Assembly: GCF_009910365.1 (NCBI RefSeq)
Contig: NZ_CP036423.1
Location: 2,666,001 to 2,730,000 of the forward strand
Direction of reading: 5' to 3'
DNA length: 64,000 nt
Origin: Aequoribacter fuscus
GTDB taxonomy: Bacteria > Pseudomonadota > Gammaproteobacteria > Pseudomonadales > Halieaceae
Part shown: positions 1 to 9,255 of the stretch, in pieces
How the letters are laid out: the number at the start of each line of letters is the position of its first letter
How positions within the stretch are numbered: position 1 is the stretch's first letter
Program-made: the position numbers and the translations under genes
Notes under the pieces: generated by a model
Databases searched by the model: none
What the model was told of the DNA's origin: nothing
Seen by the model: the letters and a program-made list of their open reading frames with translations, nothing else

Positions 1-1718
1 TCGCGCAGCAAGGCGTTCATCTCTGGTATCGTCAAACTCCGATTAGCTCGCACGGATCCATGGCAGGCCATGGTTGACAGAATCGCCTCGCGCTCGGCAG
101 CAATGCGGTCAGATTGACCGTACTCCGCCAAATCCGACAGCACATCGCGTACCAGTTGCTCCATGTCGGCGGATCGCAGCAAGGTAGGAACCGAGCGAAT
201 TAACAAAGACTCTTCACTCGCGGGCTCTAACTGCAAACCCAAACCCACAAACACAGCTTCGTGTTCGCGAGCCAACTCAACCTCTTTTTGGCTAACCGCG
301 ATCGCTTGTGGCACCAACAGGGGCTGTGAGCGCACCCCCTCAGAAGCATCGGCTTCTTTAAGACGCTCGTAGGTAATGCGCTCATGAGCAGCGTGCATAT
401 CGACCAACACCAAACCCTGAGCGTTCTCCGACAAGATGTAAATACCCTGTAGCTGGGCCAAGGCATAACCGAGTGGCGGGGCCTCCTCCTCAGACGACTG
501 CTCGGGCAAGGGCACTGGGTGCAGGCGCCCGTAACTGCTCATCTGTGACTGCACCGCCAATGGACTTGGCCTATTCGATGAACCAACATCTGGCCGATGC
601 GACATTCCGCCCCAACTCAAGGCGCCTTGACTCACCTCACCCGTGTGGGTATCCAAGTGACCGCCCTCCGCCAGAGGCTGAAAGCGCTCGGAGCTTACCA
701 ACTGATCGGCCGGACGCACATCTGCCAAGGCCCGATGCAAGGTCGAAAACAAAAAGTTATGCACTTCTCTGCTGTCTCTAAAGCGCACCTCGTGCTTGGT
801 TGGATGCACATTGACATCCACCAAGGCTGGGTTAATAGTCAAGTACAATACAAAGGCGGGATGGCGGCCGTGATACAGCACGTCGCGGTAAGCCTGTTTA
901 ATGGCATGAGCCACCAGCTTGTCGCGAATGACACGGCCGTTCACAAAAAAATACTGCAGATCGGCCTGCGATCGTGAAAAGGTCGGCAAGCCGACCCAGC
1001 CACTCAAACCCAAGCCACTGCGCTCACTGTCAATGTGCACTACCTGGTCGATAAAAGCGGGACCGCAAATGGTCGCCACACGCCTTTGCTGCGCCGCGGT
1101 GGAGTCAGCGACCGGTAAATTCAACACCACACGACCGTTATGCGACAGACTAAACGCCACATCAAACCGCGCCAGTGCCAATCGTTTGACAACCTCTTCT
1201 AGATGGTTAAATTCGGTTTTTTCGGTGCGCAAAAACTTGCGGCGCGCGGGAGTGTTAAAAAATAGGTCCCGCACATCGACCGTGGTCCCTTGCGGATGCG
1301 GCGTCGGTCGCACTGCGACCACTTGATCGCGGCCTTCCGACTCAGCCAGCACACCAGCGCTTGCGTCCGACGATGCATTCGTACTCAGTGCCAGCCTCGA
1401 AACCGAGGCAATACTGGCCAGCGCCTCGCCACGAAAACCCAGGCTCGATACCGCCTCTAGGTCATCCAACGATACGATTTTAGAGGTCGCGTGGCGAGCC
1501 AAGGCTAACGGCAGGTCATCGCTCTCGATACCTTGCCCGTTGTCGCGGACACGAATACGCTTAACACCGCCACCCTCGACCTCAATATCAATGCGCGTCG
1601 CCCCCGCATCTAAACTGTTTTCTACCACCTCTTTTACGACCGAGGCCGGTCGCTCAACCACCTCACCGGCCGCTATTTGGTTGGCCAATTGGGGACTTAA
1701 ACTGTGAATGCGGGCCAT
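1..1718 (-). CDS. mutL: DNA mismatch repair protein MutL (partial, C-terminus off window)
   Basis: MutL couples mismatch recognition by MutS to strand incision. About 572 codons are visible and the 3' end runs off the left edge. The N-terminus carries the GHKL ATPase motifs: the conserved Asn helix ([13 protein letters not shown]), DNGQGI and GFRGEAL. A poorly conserved linker follows, then the C-terminal dimerisation domain. That domain contains [12 protein letters not shown], which fits the DxHA(x)2E(x)4E metal-binding motif of endonuclease-type MutL, and [10 protein letters not shown], also conserved in that class. I infer that this MutL is itself a latent nickase, as in MutH-less bacteria. 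The ATG lies 3 nt after the amiB stop, so the gene is the last visible member of the nnr-tsaE-amiB-mutL operon. Confidence 0.97.
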   Translation of the reverse strand, partial: MARIHSLSPQLANQIAAGEVVERPASVVKEVVENSLDAGATRIDIEVEGGGVKRIRVRDNGQGIESDDLPLALARHATSKIVSLDDLEAVSSLGFRGEALASIASVSRLALSTNASSDASAGVLAESEGRDQVVAVRPTPHPQGTTVDVRDLFFNTPARRKFLRTEKTEFNHLEEVVKRLALARFDVAFSLSHNGRVVLNLPVADSTAAQQRRVATICGPAFIDQVVHIDSERSGLGLSGWVGLPTFSRSQADLQYFFVNGRVIRDKLVAHAIKQAYRDVLYHGRHPAFVLYLTINPALVDVNVHPTKHEVRFRDSREVHNFLFSTLHRALADVRPADQLVSSERFQPLAEGGHLDTHTGEVSQGALSWGGMSHRPDVGSSNRPSPLAVQSQMSSYGRLHPVPLPEQSSEEEAPPLGYALAQLQGIYILSENAQGLVLVDMHAAHERITYERLKEADASEGVRSQPLLVPQAIAVSQKEVELAREHEAVFVGLGLQLEPASEESLLIRSVPTLLRSADMEQLVRDVLSDLAEYGQSDRIAAEREAILSTMACHGSVRANRSLTIPEMNALLR

Positions 1719-1721
1719 AGC

Positions 1722-3023
1722 TTAACTTCTCGGAATAACGAGCGTTTGGCCAACCAAAATTCGCGACCCGTTAATATTGTTGTGTGAGCGCAATGACTCC
1801 ACCGACACCTTAAATTTTTGCGCAATACCCGACAGGGTATCACCGCGCGCGATCGTGTAGGTTTGCTGGCCCTGCTCCTTGGACCAGGCCACATACGTGC
1901 CAGGCGGTGGCTGAGCGTAAAAGTGGTCACTCACTCCCGCAAATATGGCATTCGCCATTTTACGGCGATAAGCACTGTTGTTTAACCGTCGCGCCTCAGT
2001 TGGGTTCGAAATAAACCCCGTTTCGACCAGTATCGATGGAATATCGGGTGACTTAAGTACGGCAAACGCCGCTTGCTCGACGTGGTCTTTATGCAAGCGC
2101 GCCACATTACCCATTTCGGCCAGAACGCTGGAACCCATTTGCAAACTGCGATCTAAGGTCGAAGTCATCGATAAGTCGGTCAGCACACTGGCAAGCACAT
2201 CGTCTTTATCCGACAAGGTCACACCACCGACCAAGTCAGCGGCGTTCTCGCGTTGCGCCAAATAACGCGCCGCAGTACTCGAGGCACCGCGCAAAGACAA
2301 CGCATAAACCGACGCGCCATTCGCCTGAGGGTTCGTAAATGCATCGGCATGAATCGAAATAAACACATCGGCTTGCGCGTCTCGCGCCAACTTTCGTCGC
2401 CCCGACAAGGACACGTAATAATCACCGGTCCGAATCATGACCGGCTGGTAACCTTTGGCATCCTCAAATAATTGACGCAGTTCAGCCGCAATAGCTAAGA
2501 CAACCTTTTTTTCTTGAATTTTACCGGGGCCAATCGCGCCCGGGTCTTCCCCCCCGTGACCGGCATCGATAGCGACGATAATGTCGCGCTTCTCAGAGTT
2601 ATCGACCTTTCTCGCAACCACTTTTGGTGGCGCCGCGGGATCGACCAAATCAATAACTAATCGATCTTTTTTGGTATCTGTTGCCTTCAAGGCAAAACTG
2701 CGCGGCTTGACTTGGCTTTTTAAATCTAAAACCACACGAATATCACGATCGTTACGAACCGCCGTCCTCACGCCCTTGATTGGCGTGCCGTCAAGCTCGA
2801 GGTCAGGTGTCGATCCCCACTCAGCCTTTTTAATGTCGATGACCAGCCGATCCGGATTCTTAAGTTCGAGCAGAGTGTGATCTGCAGGCTCCGACAAATC
2901 AAACACCAAGCGCGTATGATCGGGCGCTCGCCACAAACGTAGCTCCTCGATTTTTGCCGACAGCGCGCTCTCCGATAAAAGCAAACACAGCACGACAAGA
3001 CCAAGACGCCAACGCAGAACCAT
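1722..3023 (-). CDS. amiB: N-acetylmuramoyl-L-alanine amidase, AmiB type
   Basis: This periplasmic zinc amidase cleaves the peptide stem from MurNAc and splits septal peptidoglycan at division. In order there is a signal peptide (VLRWRLGLVVLCLLL, ending ALSA), an AMIN septal-targeting domain (about residues 25-125), an Amidase_3 domain starting at VAIDAGHGGEDPGA with its zinc His and the ETGFISNP motif, and a C-terminal LysM domain (YTIARGDTLSGIAQKF). I chose the ATG at 3023, which overlaps the tsaE stop as TAATG. A start nine codons further upstream is possible but would lie inside tsaE and lengthen the signal peptide. The position between tsaE and mutL is the conserved amiB locus. Amidases of this class usually need a LytM activator, and an EnvC homologue lies near the right end of the window. 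Confidence 0.93.
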   Translation of the reverse strand: MVLRWRLGLVVLCLLLSESALSAKIEELRLWRAPDHTRLVFDLSEPADHTLLELKNPDRLVIDIKKAEWGSTPDLELDGTPIKGVRTAVRNDRDIRVVLDLKSQVKPRSFALKATDTKKDRLVIDLVDPAAPPKVVARKVDNSEKRDIIVAIDAGHGGEDPGAIGPGKIQEKKVVLAIAAELRQLFEDAKGYQPVMIRTGDYYVSLSGRRKLARDAQADVFISIHADAFTNPQANGASVYALSLRGASSTAARYLAQRENAADLVGGVTLSDKDDVLASVLTDLSMTSTLDRSLQMGSSVLAEMGNVARLHKDHVEQAAFAVLKSPDIPSILVETGFISNPTEARRLNNSAYRRKMANAIFAGVSDHFYAQPPPGTYVAWSKEQGQQTYTIARGDTLSGIAQKFKVSVESLRSHNNINGSRILVGQTLVIPRS

Positions 3024-3481
3024 TACGACAGGCACTCCATGACCGCCCACCCTTTGCTAGAGCATGCTGTGACAGCAATCGTTCGACCTAACATTGCGTG
3101 CTCAAGGGTAATGACGATATCGGCCTTGGGCAGCAGATCAGCCGCCCGCTCAGGCCACTCAACCAGGCAAATGCTGTGTTCATTAAAGTAAGTTTCTACT
3201 CCCAAGTAATGCAGTTCATCGGGGTCAGCAATACGATACAGATCAAAATGATACACCGGTGGCTGAATGTGCTCGTAAGGCTCAACCAAGGTATAGGTCG
3301 GGCTTTTGACCGCGCCCTTGTGCCCTAAAAACTGAATAATGGCGCGGCTCAGCGTCGTTTTACCGGCACCCAGTTCACCGCGTAATTCAATCATGAGGCC
3401 GGGCTTCAAGCAGGCAGCCAATGCTTGACCAAAATCTAGCAAGGCTTCTTCGCTCTGAAGTTCTCGAACCAGATTAACCAC
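3023..3481 (-). CDS. tsaE: tRNA threonylcarbamoyladenosine biosynthesis ATPase TsaE
   Basis: TsaE is the small ATPase that works with TsaB and TsaD to place the threonylcarbamoyl group on A37 of ANN-decoding tRNAs. The 152-aa product has the family's usual length. It shows the P-loop GELGAGKTTL near residue 36, the switch-like SPTYTLVEPY motif and the HFDLYRI segment. Translation starts with GTG inside the end of nnr (8-nt overlap), and the stop overlaps the amiB start by one base. This is tight translational coupling in the order nnr-tsaE-amiB-mutL. Confidence 0.96.
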   Translation of the reverse strand: MVNLVRELQSEEALLDFGQALAACLKPGLMIELRGELGAGKTTLSRAIIQFLGHKGAVKSPTYTLVEPYEHIQPPVYHFDLYRIADPDELHYLGVETYFNEHSICLVEWPERAADLLPKADIVITLEHAMLGRTIAVTACSSKGWAVMECLS

Positions 3482-4988
3482 CCAAGCGCTCCTGTAAATA
3501 AGGCATTAACTGAGTCGCTCTCAACCCGCGCAAACCGAATTTAGCGGCAGCCAGATCGGCCGCATCACCATGCAAACAAACACCGAGCTCGGTCGCAAAC
3601 ACCGCATCGGGGATCTGTGCCAGCAACGCACCCAGGACCCCACTTAACACATCGCCCATACCGCCAGACGCCATGCCAGCATTACCGAAGTCACTCAAGC
3701 CGACACCTCGGTGAGAACTCACCAGACTACCAGCACCTTTGAGCACGACGACACCATCAATAAGTGCCTGTAACGCGCGGCTCGCAGCCAATCTGTCACT
3801 CTGTACCTGCGCAGTTGTCTGCCCCAGCATTCTGGCGGCCTCGCCGGGGTGCGGAGTTACCACCACCGGCGCCGTTCGCGCTGCCAAGCGTCCCAGCCAT
3901 TGCTTTGTCACCAAAATATTCAGCGCATCAGCATCCACCACTAAGGGTTGATCGCGCTCTAACACCACTTGCAATAACTGCTCGGACCAAGGGCTTTGAC
4001 CTAGACCCGGCCCAATCACTACGACCGACATCCCAGCAAGCAAGTTATCCAACTCGTGACGGTTCGCGACGGCGTGAACCATGACCTCTGGAGTTCGAGC
4101 CAACACGGCCGAGACATGCTCCGCGCGTGTTGCCACAGACACCAAGCCCGCGCCACAACTCAAGGCCGCCTCCGCGGCCATTGCTACAGCGCCACCAAAA
4201 CCGTAATCCCCCCCAACCACTAACACATGCCCATAAAGACCCTTGTGGGAATTCGCTTGGCGGGGTGCCAAGTTTGCCAGCAACGCAGGAAGATTAAGGC
4301 GCTCAGCAACCGGCGAATGCGCCGCAAAGACTGGGTCGGGAACCTCTAAATCCGAGTAGTGCAAAAAGCCGGCGCAATCGGGCCCATTACCGGTAAACAA
4401 TCCGAATTTCAAAGCAATAAAGGTCACCGTGATATCGGCTTTGACCGCCTCGCCGAGTTCGCGGCCGGTATCGCTACACAAACCCGATGGCACATCCACG
4501 GCAACAACAGGCGCCGCGCTCGCATTCATCCAAGCAATCGCGCGCAAAGCGTCGCCCTGCACGTCGCGATTCAAGCCCGTGCCCAAGAGGGCATCGACAA
4601 TAAGCCAGTCCTGGTCGAACGGTGTATCGGGCAGATCGACAAATTCTATGCCGACTTCAAGGCACAAGGCATAAGCCCTGGCCGCATCGCCTGTGAGCGC
4701 CTCGGGCGACCTGCTGAGGCACACCTGCACTTCTCGCCCGCGATTTTTGGCCAGCCATGCCACGAGCAGCCCATCGCCACCGTTGTTCCCACCACCACAA
4801 ACCACAAACAGGGGAAGGTTCGGCTCAAACGATTCGGATACAAGCTCATACACAACGCGAGCAGCGCGCGACATCAACGTAAAACCGCTGACCCCGCTAG
4901 CGATCGCACTGGCATCAATGGCGCGCGTTTGCGCCGCCAAATACAAGGCCGACTCGCGCGCAAAATAACTTGAGGGGGCTTTCGACAT
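3474..4988 (-). CDS. nnr: Bifunctional NAD(P)H-hydrate epimerase / ADP-dependent dehydratase
   Basis: This enzyme repairs hydrated NADH and NADPH. The N-terminal YjeF_N half epimerises the R and S hydrates, and the C-terminal ribokinase-like YjeF_C half dehydrates the S form with ADP. Visible motifs are VVCGGGNNGGDGL and VDALLGTGLNRDV in the first half, and VVDADALNIL, VTPHPGEAARM and NAGMASGGMGDVLSG in the second. With the ATG at 4988 the protein is 504 aa, close to the usual length. A start at 5069 is open but would run past the divergent queG start and over the predicted -10 box, so I reject it. This is the first gene of the leftward operon. Confidence 0.95.
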   Translation of the reverse strand: MSKAPSSYFARESALYLAAQTRAIDASAIASGVSGFTLMSRAARVVYELVSESFEPNLPLFVVCGGGNNGGDGLLVAWLAKNRGREVQVCLSRSPEALTGDAARAYALCLEVGIEFVDLPDTPFDQDWLIVDALLGTGLNRDVQGDALRAIAWMNASAAPVVAVDVPSGLCSDTGRELGEAVKADITVTFIALKFGLFTGNGPDCAGFLHYSDLEVPDPVFAAHSPVAERLNLPALLANLAPRQANSHKGLYGHVLVVGGDYGFGGAVAMAAEAALSCGAGLVSVATRAEHVSAVLARTPEVMVHAVANRHELDNLLAGMSVVVIGPGLGQSPWSEQLLQVVLERDQPLVVDADALNILVTKQWLGRLAARTAPVVVTPHPGEAARMLGQTTAQVQSDRLAASRALQALIDGVVVLKGAGSLVSSHRGVGLSDFGNAGMASGGMGDVLSGVLGALLAQIPDAVFATELGVCLHGDAADLAAAKFGLRGLRATQLMPYLQERLGG

Positions 4989-5021
4989 GCAAAAAAAAAC
5001 TTTATCCGTTACTCTGCCAGC

Positions 5022-5051
5022 ATTATAGGCATGCCTTAAGCATAAACCCAA
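5022..5051 (-). promoter_or_regulatory. Sigma-70 promoter of nnr-tsaE-amiB-mutL
   Basis: A perfect leftward -10 box TATAAT occupies 5022-5027. A partial -35 (TTGGGT) lies 18 bp upstream, overlapping the first codons region of divergent queG. The predicted start near 5015 gives a leader of roughly 27 nt to the nnr ATG at 4988. The prediction rests on sequence alone. Confidence 0.65.
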
Positions 5052-5055
5052 TCCC

Positions 5056-6114
5056 GTGACCGACCTCAATTTACATTCGCTTAGCGAACAACTCCAAACC
5101 TGGGCTCACGACTTGGGCTTTGCCGCCATGGGTATTAGCGACATCGACCTCAAGGAACACCCCAATTACCTGCAGCGCTGGCTCGATAAGGGCTATCACG
5201 GCACCATGAACTTTATGGCCGCACACGGCGAGAAGCGCTGGCGTCCAGAGTTGCTCGAACCGGGCACTCTGCGCGTCATATCCCTCCGCATGGATTACCT
5301 ACCCGAGAACACCCATGCTCTTGACGTATTGGAAGAGCCCAATAAAGGCTACATCGCCCGCTACACCTTGGGTCGCGATTATCACAAACTGGTGCGCAAA
5401 CGCTTAGCGACACTGGCCAAACGCCTGCAGGATGCCGCGGGTGGACACCATCGAGCCTTCGTAGACAGCGCGCCGGTATTGGAGCGTGCGATTGCTGAAC
5501 AGGCGGGACTGGGTTGGATTGGCAAAAACACCATGCTCATCAACGACAAGGCCGGCTCGTGGTTCTTTCTAGGCGAAATCTACACCGACCTGCCGCTACC
5601 GGTATCGGCCCCAAAAACCGAGAAGCACTGCGGGTCGTGCACTGCCTGCTTAGACATTTGCCCAACACAAGCCTTTGTCGGCCCCTTTGAGTTAGACGCT
5701 CGTAAATGCATTTCGTATCTAACCATCGAGCACAAAGGCAGTATTGATACCGCGCTTCGCTCGAAAATCGGCAACCGAATTTTTGGCTGCGACGATTGCC
5801 AACTGTTTTGCCCATGGAATAAATTCGCCAAACCCACCCAAGAGTCGGACTTTAAGCCACGCCACAGCTTAGACAATATCGATTTGGTCGAGCTATTTTT
5901 GTGGGATGAGCACACCTACCTCGATCGCACCGAGGGCTCAGCACTGCGACGCATCGGCTATGAACGCTGGTTGCGCAACATCGCAGTGGCTTTGGGCAAT
6001 GCCCCTAGCACCATTCCCGTTATTGAGGCACTGAAATTACGTTTGTCGTTTCCCAGCGAGTTAGTGCAGGAGCATGTTGTTTGGGCGCTGGAGCAACATA
6101 ACGTTGATGTGTAA
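5056..6114 (+). CDS. queG: Epoxyqueuosine reductase QueG
   Basis: QueG performs the last step of queuosine synthesis, reducing epoxyqueuosine to queuosine in the wobble position of GUN tRNAs, with cobalamin and two 4Fe-4S clusters. The 352-aa protein shows the first ferredoxin-like motif CGSCTACLDICPTQAF (about residue 192), the second-cluster segment FGCDDCQLFCPWN (about 245), and the conserved ERAIAEQAGLGWIGKNTM region. The start is GTG at 5056; no better ATG lies upstream because the intergenic region holds the divergent nnr promoter. The gene is divergent from nnr, as in many gammaproteobacteria. A repeat element begins only 14 nt after its stop. Confidence 0.96.
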   Translation: MTDLNLHSLSEQLQTWAHDLGFAAMGISDIDLKEHPNYLQRWLDKGYHGTMNFMAAHGEKRWRPELLEPGTLRVISLRMDYLPENTHALDVLEEPNKGYIARYTLGRDYHKLVRKRLATLAKRLQDAAGGHHRAFVDSAPVLERAIAEQAGLGWIGKNTMLINDKAGSWFFLGEIYTDLPLPVSAPKTEKHCGSCTACLDICPTQAFVGPFELDARKCISYLTIEHKGSIDTALRSKIGNRIFGCDDCQLFCPWNKFAKPTQESDFKPRHSLDNIDLVELFLWDEHTYLDRTEGSALRRIGYERWLRNIAVALGNAPSTIPVIEALKLRLSFPSELVQEHVVWALEQHNVDV

Positions 6115-6128
6115 TCGCGAGTCACACA

Positions 6129-6302
6129 GAGCACTGTAACCGGGCCTAGCCCTACAGGTTCCCTCTCGAGCCTGCGGTCGACTGGCTCGCACACGCCGTT
6201 GTCTCGAACACCACAATGCCAGCAACACCCGCATCGCTGTGACGACCATCAGCGAAATATCGCTCCCATTGGCACTCAAAGAAACCTCTAGCGCTCTCCC
6301 TC
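6129..6302 (-). repeat. 174-bp dispersed element, copy A (inverted relative to copy B)
   Basis: Reading the minus strand, this stretch aligns without gaps to 11352-11525. I count about 24 mismatches in 174 positions, about 86% identity. The outer parts are nearly identical (first 55 bp with one change, last roughly 55 bp with one change), while the central 60 bp holds about 22 of the differences. The ends carry GAG...CTC. Imperfect subterminal inverted repeats lie inside (GCTAGAGGTTTC against CCTACAGGTTCC). Short palindromes include AGCGATATTTCGCT and GGGCCTAGCCC. An open frame crosses both copies, but the substitutions are not enriched at third codon positions, so I treat the element as non-coding. 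It fills the gap after queG. The family is unknown to me. Confidence 0.85.
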
Positions 6303-6340
6303 ACTTAGTGGGTGCGTGATATTTGATGCTACGTAGAAGT

Positions 6341-6388
6341 TTCCGTGGTTCCGTGGTTCCGTGGTTCCGTGGTTCCGTGGTTCCGTGG
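6341..6388 (+). repeat. Tandem 8-bp repeat, TTCCGTGG x6
   Basis: Six perfect head-to-tail copies of TTCCGTGG are followed by a partial TTC. The array lies in the 371-bp gap between queG and cysH, about 98 bp upstream of the chosen cysH start, and is not in any credible reading frame. Perfect short arrays like this are prone to slipped-strand change, so copy number may vary between strains and change the spacing upstream of cysH. Apart from this array and repeat copy A, I see nothing else definite in the gap. Confidence 0.95.
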
Positions 6389-6485
6389 TTCACCTACAGT
6401 TGCATAAGCATAGACACAAACAGTATTTCACAGACGCCGTGCCTATTCGTATCCTGCACCGCATCACATCATGTGGGACCTTGCC

Positions 6486-7121
6486 ATGATCTTAAGCCAA
6501 CAAGAAATCGAGGAAGCCAATCATCGTTTGCGCAACGCAGCGCCAACAGACGTGATTCGCTGGGCCGTTGGCTTGGGCAGCTCCACCATTGCGTCTACCA
6601 GCTTTGGCGTTAATGCGGGCGCACTGCTGCATATGATCGCGCAGACCACGCCCAAATTGCCGATCGTGTGGGTCGACTCCGGCTATAACGTCGCCGATAC
6701 CTATCGAGTGGCTGATACCTTAACGCAACAATTACGCTTGAACCTGCACGTGTACAGCCCAGCGATGACCGCAGAGCGCCGCAATGCGATTCGCGGCGGC
6801 ATACCGACCCTAGACGAGGCGGAACGCCATGCAGCGTTTACGCGCGAAGTCAAACTCGAGCCTTTCGAGCGAGCACTTGCAGAGCACAAGCCCAAAGTGT
6901 GGATTAGCGGAATCCGACGCGAAGAGACCGATCACCGCAAGTCATTGGATATCGTTTCTGTGGATGCGCGAGGCATCCTAAAAATCGCGCCCGTGTTTTA
7001 TTGGACCGAACAGCAAATACACCACTACATGAGAGAACACGCCATTCCCTCATGCAAACACTATTTTGATCCAACGAAAGTCTTGAACGGCCGCGAGTGC
7101 GGACTGCACACCGCCGCTTAG
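6486..7121 (+). CDS. cysH: Phosphoadenylyl-sulfate (PAPS) reductase CysH
   Basis: CysH reduces PAPS to sulfite with thioredoxin in assimilatory sulfate reduction. The product of about 211 aa has the adenine-nucleotide hydrolase fold. It shows the VDSGYNVADTYRVAD region, WISGIRREETDHR and the C-terminal catalytic ECGLH motif (NGRECGLH). It lacks the paired cysteines that bind a 4Fe-4S cluster in APS reductases, so it should use PAPS. An ATG five codons upstream (6471) is also in frame; I prefer 6486 because GGGACC precedes it at about the right spacing. The gene stands alone, without cysIJ or cysDN nearby. The 8-bp tandem array lies upstream. Confidence 0.93.
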   Translation: MILSQQEIEEANHRLRNAAPTDVIRWAVGLGSSTIASTSFGVNAGALLHMIAQTTPKLPIVWVDSGYNVADTYRVADTLTQQLRLNLHVYSPAMTAERRNAIRGGIPTLDEAERHAAFTREVKLEPFERALAEHKPKVWISGIRREETDHRKSLDIVSVDARGILKIAPVFYWTEQQIHHYMREHAIPSCKHYFDPTKVLNGRECGLHTAA

Positions 7122-7123
7122 CC

Positions 7124-7255
7124 TTAGCCCATTATCGCGCCGACAGTGATCCCTAGGGCGATAGTGAACAAGAAAAAGCCCGCGACCATTTTAAACAGCG
7201 ATTTCATGTCTTTCGCGTCTTGCGTTTGATCGTCTTGGGTCATGTGATTAGCCAT
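7124..7255 (-). CDS. Small single-pass membrane protein, 43 aa
   Basis: This reading frame is absent from longer-ORF predictions. It encodes a polar N-terminus rich in Asp, Gln and Lys (MANHMTQDDQTQDAKDMKS) and then a single hydrophobic helix (FFLFTIALGITVGAIMG) reaching the C-terminus. An AGGGA ribosome-binding site lies about 7 nt before the ATG. It converges on cysH with only 2 nt between the stop codons. The polar head and C-terminal helix suggest an inner-membrane protein with its tail anchored in the membrane. I do not recognise the family. The good ribosome-binding site and the sharp polar/hydrophobic division are the reasons to believe it. Confidence 0.7.
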   Translation of the reverse strand: MANHMTQDDQTQDAKDMKSLFKMVAGFFLFTIALGITVGAIMG

Positions 7256-7357
7256 AAGATTTCCCTTTTTATTGATTTTAATTCCATGCACATGGCGTAA
7301 AATGCCCCATCATTGATTTTACTGCTTTGACCTAAATCAAAGCCGCAGTGAGGAGCC

Positions 7358-7819
7358 ATGTTTACCGCTCAAGATGACCTTAAGCTCGCTCTTCGGGGCC
7401 TGCTTGATCAAGAATACGATGTCACCGCCAACAGTGCCAACTTTGGCTCGTTGCTGTATCACAGTCTGCCCGATCTAAACTGGGTCGGTTTTTATTGGTT
7501 GCAAGACAACGAGCTTGTCCTGGGTGCCTTTCAAGGCAAACCCGCCTGCGTGCGCATTCCCCTTGGACGCGGCGTCTGTGGAACCGCTGCGGCAACCCAA
7601 GAACCCCAAATCGTGGCGGATGTGCACGCATTCCCGGGCCATATTGCCTGCGATGCCGACTCTCGATCTGAGCTCGTGTTACCCGTGATCGTCAACAACA
7701 GCTTACTGGGCGTGCTTGATCTAGACAGCCCCATTGCAAACCGCTTTGACAGCCAAACCGTAACATTGGTATCGGATTTATTATCGATTTGGTGTGCGCA
7801 CCAGTACGCGAATATTTAA
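7358..7819 (+). CDS. msrC: Free methionine-(R)-sulfoxide reductase (GAF domain)
   Basis: This cytosolic GAF-fold enzyme reduces free Met-R-sulfoxide and forms part of oxidative damage repair. The 153-aa length and the sequence WVGFYWL, IPLGRGVCGTAA, HIACDADSRSELVLPV and LGVLDLDSP are diagnostic. The three family cysteines are present: the one in KPACVR, the one in GVCG, and the catalytic one in IACD. The ATG at 7358 is preceded by GAGGAG. The gene is followed after 10 nt by asnS and is probably co-transcribed with it. Confidence 0.93.
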   Translation: MFTAQDDLKLALRGLLDQEYDVTANSANFGSLLYHSLPDLNWVGFYWLQDNELVLGAFQGKPACVRIPLGRGVCGTAAATQEPQIVADVHAFPGHIACDADSRSELVLPVIVNNSLLGVLDLDSPIANRFDSQTVTLVSDLLSIWCAHQYANI

Positions 7820-7829
7820 GGATTAAACC

Positions 7830-9236
7830 ATGAGTTCTTCAACTTCACCTCAAGCCGTTAAGTCACTTCTTGCAGCAGACGACCAGGTAGGGACTATCGT
7901 CCGAGTTCAGGGTTGGCTGCGCAGCAAGCGCGATTCCAAAGCGGGCATCTCCTTTTTAGCGATTCACGATGGCTCGTGCTTCGACACCATCCAGGCCGTC
8001 GTACCTGCCGAGCTCGACAACTACGAATCTGAGGTTAAAAAGTTATCCACTGGATGCGCGGTGGACGTCTGCGGCACTTTGGTGCAGTCCGAAGGCAAAG
8101 GCCAAGCGCTGGAAATACAGGCAACGCAGGTCATCGTTGTTGGCGACGTAGACGATCCCGAAGGCTACCCCATTGCCAAAAAACGCCACACCTTCGAATA
8201 CCTGCGCACCCAAGCGCATTTGCGCCCCCGCACCAATACCTTTGGCGCCATCACTCGGGTACGCACCACGCTCGCCAACGCGATTCATCAGTTTTTCTTT
8301 GATCATGGGTTTCACTGGATCAACACGCCCATTATTACGGGCAGCGACTGCGAAGGCGCAGGCGAGTTGTTCCGCGTAAGCACCTTGGATATGGTCAACA
8401 CCCCTAAGAATGCGCAGGGTCAGGTCGACTACAAACAGGACTTTTTCGAGCAAGAAGCCTTTTTAACCGTGTCAGGGCAGCTCGAGGTCGAGTCGTACTG
8501 CTTAGCCATGTCCAAAGTCTATACCTTTGGTCCGACGTTCAGAGCCGAGAACTCTAACACCAGCCGCCACCTAGCCGAGTTTTGGATGATCGAACCCGAA
8601 GTGGCTTTTGCTAACTTAGCCGACAACGCCGACCTAGCCGAAGCACTGTTAAAGCACGTATTCACTCGCGTGATGAACGAACGCGAAGACGACATGGCCT
8701 TCTTTAACCAGCGCATCGACACCACGGTGCTCGAGCGACTGACCAATGTTATCGAGCAACCCTTCGAGCGCATCGATTACACCGACGCCATAAACATATT
8801 GGAAAACTGCGGCCAGAAATTCGAGTTCCCCGTCAGCTGGGGCATTGATATGGCGTCCGAGCACGAACGCTATCTAGCGGAAAAACACGTAGGGCGCCCC
8901 GTCGTTGTGATGAACTATCCCAAAGATATTAAAGCCTTTTATATGCGTTTGAACGATGACGAAAAAACCGTGGCAGCGATGGATGTCTTAGCACCCGGCA
9001 TTGGCGAAATCATCGGCGGTAGCCAGCGCGAAGAGCGCCTCGATGTGCTGGACTCGCGCATGGACGAGACGATGCGAGAACACTTGTGGTGGTACCGAGA
9101 TTTACGCCGCTACGGCACGGTGCCACACGCTGGCTTCGGGTTGGGTTTTGAGCGTTTGCTGAACTACATTACCGGCATGGAGAACGTGCGCGACGCCATC
9201 CCCTTCCCTCGAACACCCGGCAACGCGCACTTCTAA
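7830..9236 (+). CDS. asnS: Asparaginyl-tRNA synthetase
   Basis: This class IIb synthetase charges tRNA-Asn. The 468-aa protein has an N-terminal OB-fold anticodon-binding domain ([14 protein letters not shown]) and a catalytic core with motif 2 ([21 protein letters not shown]) and motif 3 ([13 protein letters not shown]). Its length matches the bacterial family. An AAGGA site lies before the ATG at 7830. It follows msrC by 10 nt. A hairpin separates it from the convergent phosphomannomutase gene. Confidence 0.98.
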   Translation: MSSSTSPQAVKSLLAADDQVGTIVRVQGWLRSKRDSKAGISFLAIHDGSCFDTIQAVVPAELDNYESEVKKLSTGCAVDVCGTLVQSEGKGQALEIQATQVIVVGDVDDPEGYPIAKKRHTFEYLRTQAHLRPRTNTFGAITRVRTTLANAIHQFFFDHGFHWINTPIITGSDCEGAGELFRVSTLDMVNTPKNAQGQVDYKQDFFEQEAFLTVSGQLEVESYCLAMSKVYTFGPTFRAENSNTSRHLAEFWMIEPEVAFANLADNADLAEALLKHVFTRVMNEREDDMAFFNQRIDTTVLERLTNVIEQPFERIDYTDAINILENCGQKFEFPVSWGIDMASEHERYLAEKHVGRPVVVMNYPKDIKAFYMRLNDDEKTVAAMDVLAPGIGEIIGGSQREERLDVLDSRMDETMREHLWWYRDLRRYGTVPHAGFGLGFERLLNYITGMENVRDAIPFPRTPGNAHF

Positions 9237-9255
9237 GAGCGGCCTAAACCCTGCG

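Noticed and set aside
4359-4973. 204-aa plus-strand frame
   Set aside because: It lies wholly inside nnr on the opposite strand and has no recognisable features.
4989-5069. Longer N-terminus for Nnr
   Set aside because: It covers the predicted TATAAT promoter and overlaps the divergent queG start; the shorter form matches family length.
6061-6279. Leftward 72-aa frame across repeat copy A, with a similar plus-strand frame at 11375-11599
   Set aside because: The frames share a peptide because the DNA is repeated. Differences fall about equally on codon positions 2 and 3, with several at position 1, which is not the pattern of a selected protein.
6341-6388. CRISPR array
   Set aside because: The unit is 8 bp and directly tandem, without spacers; no cas genes are present.
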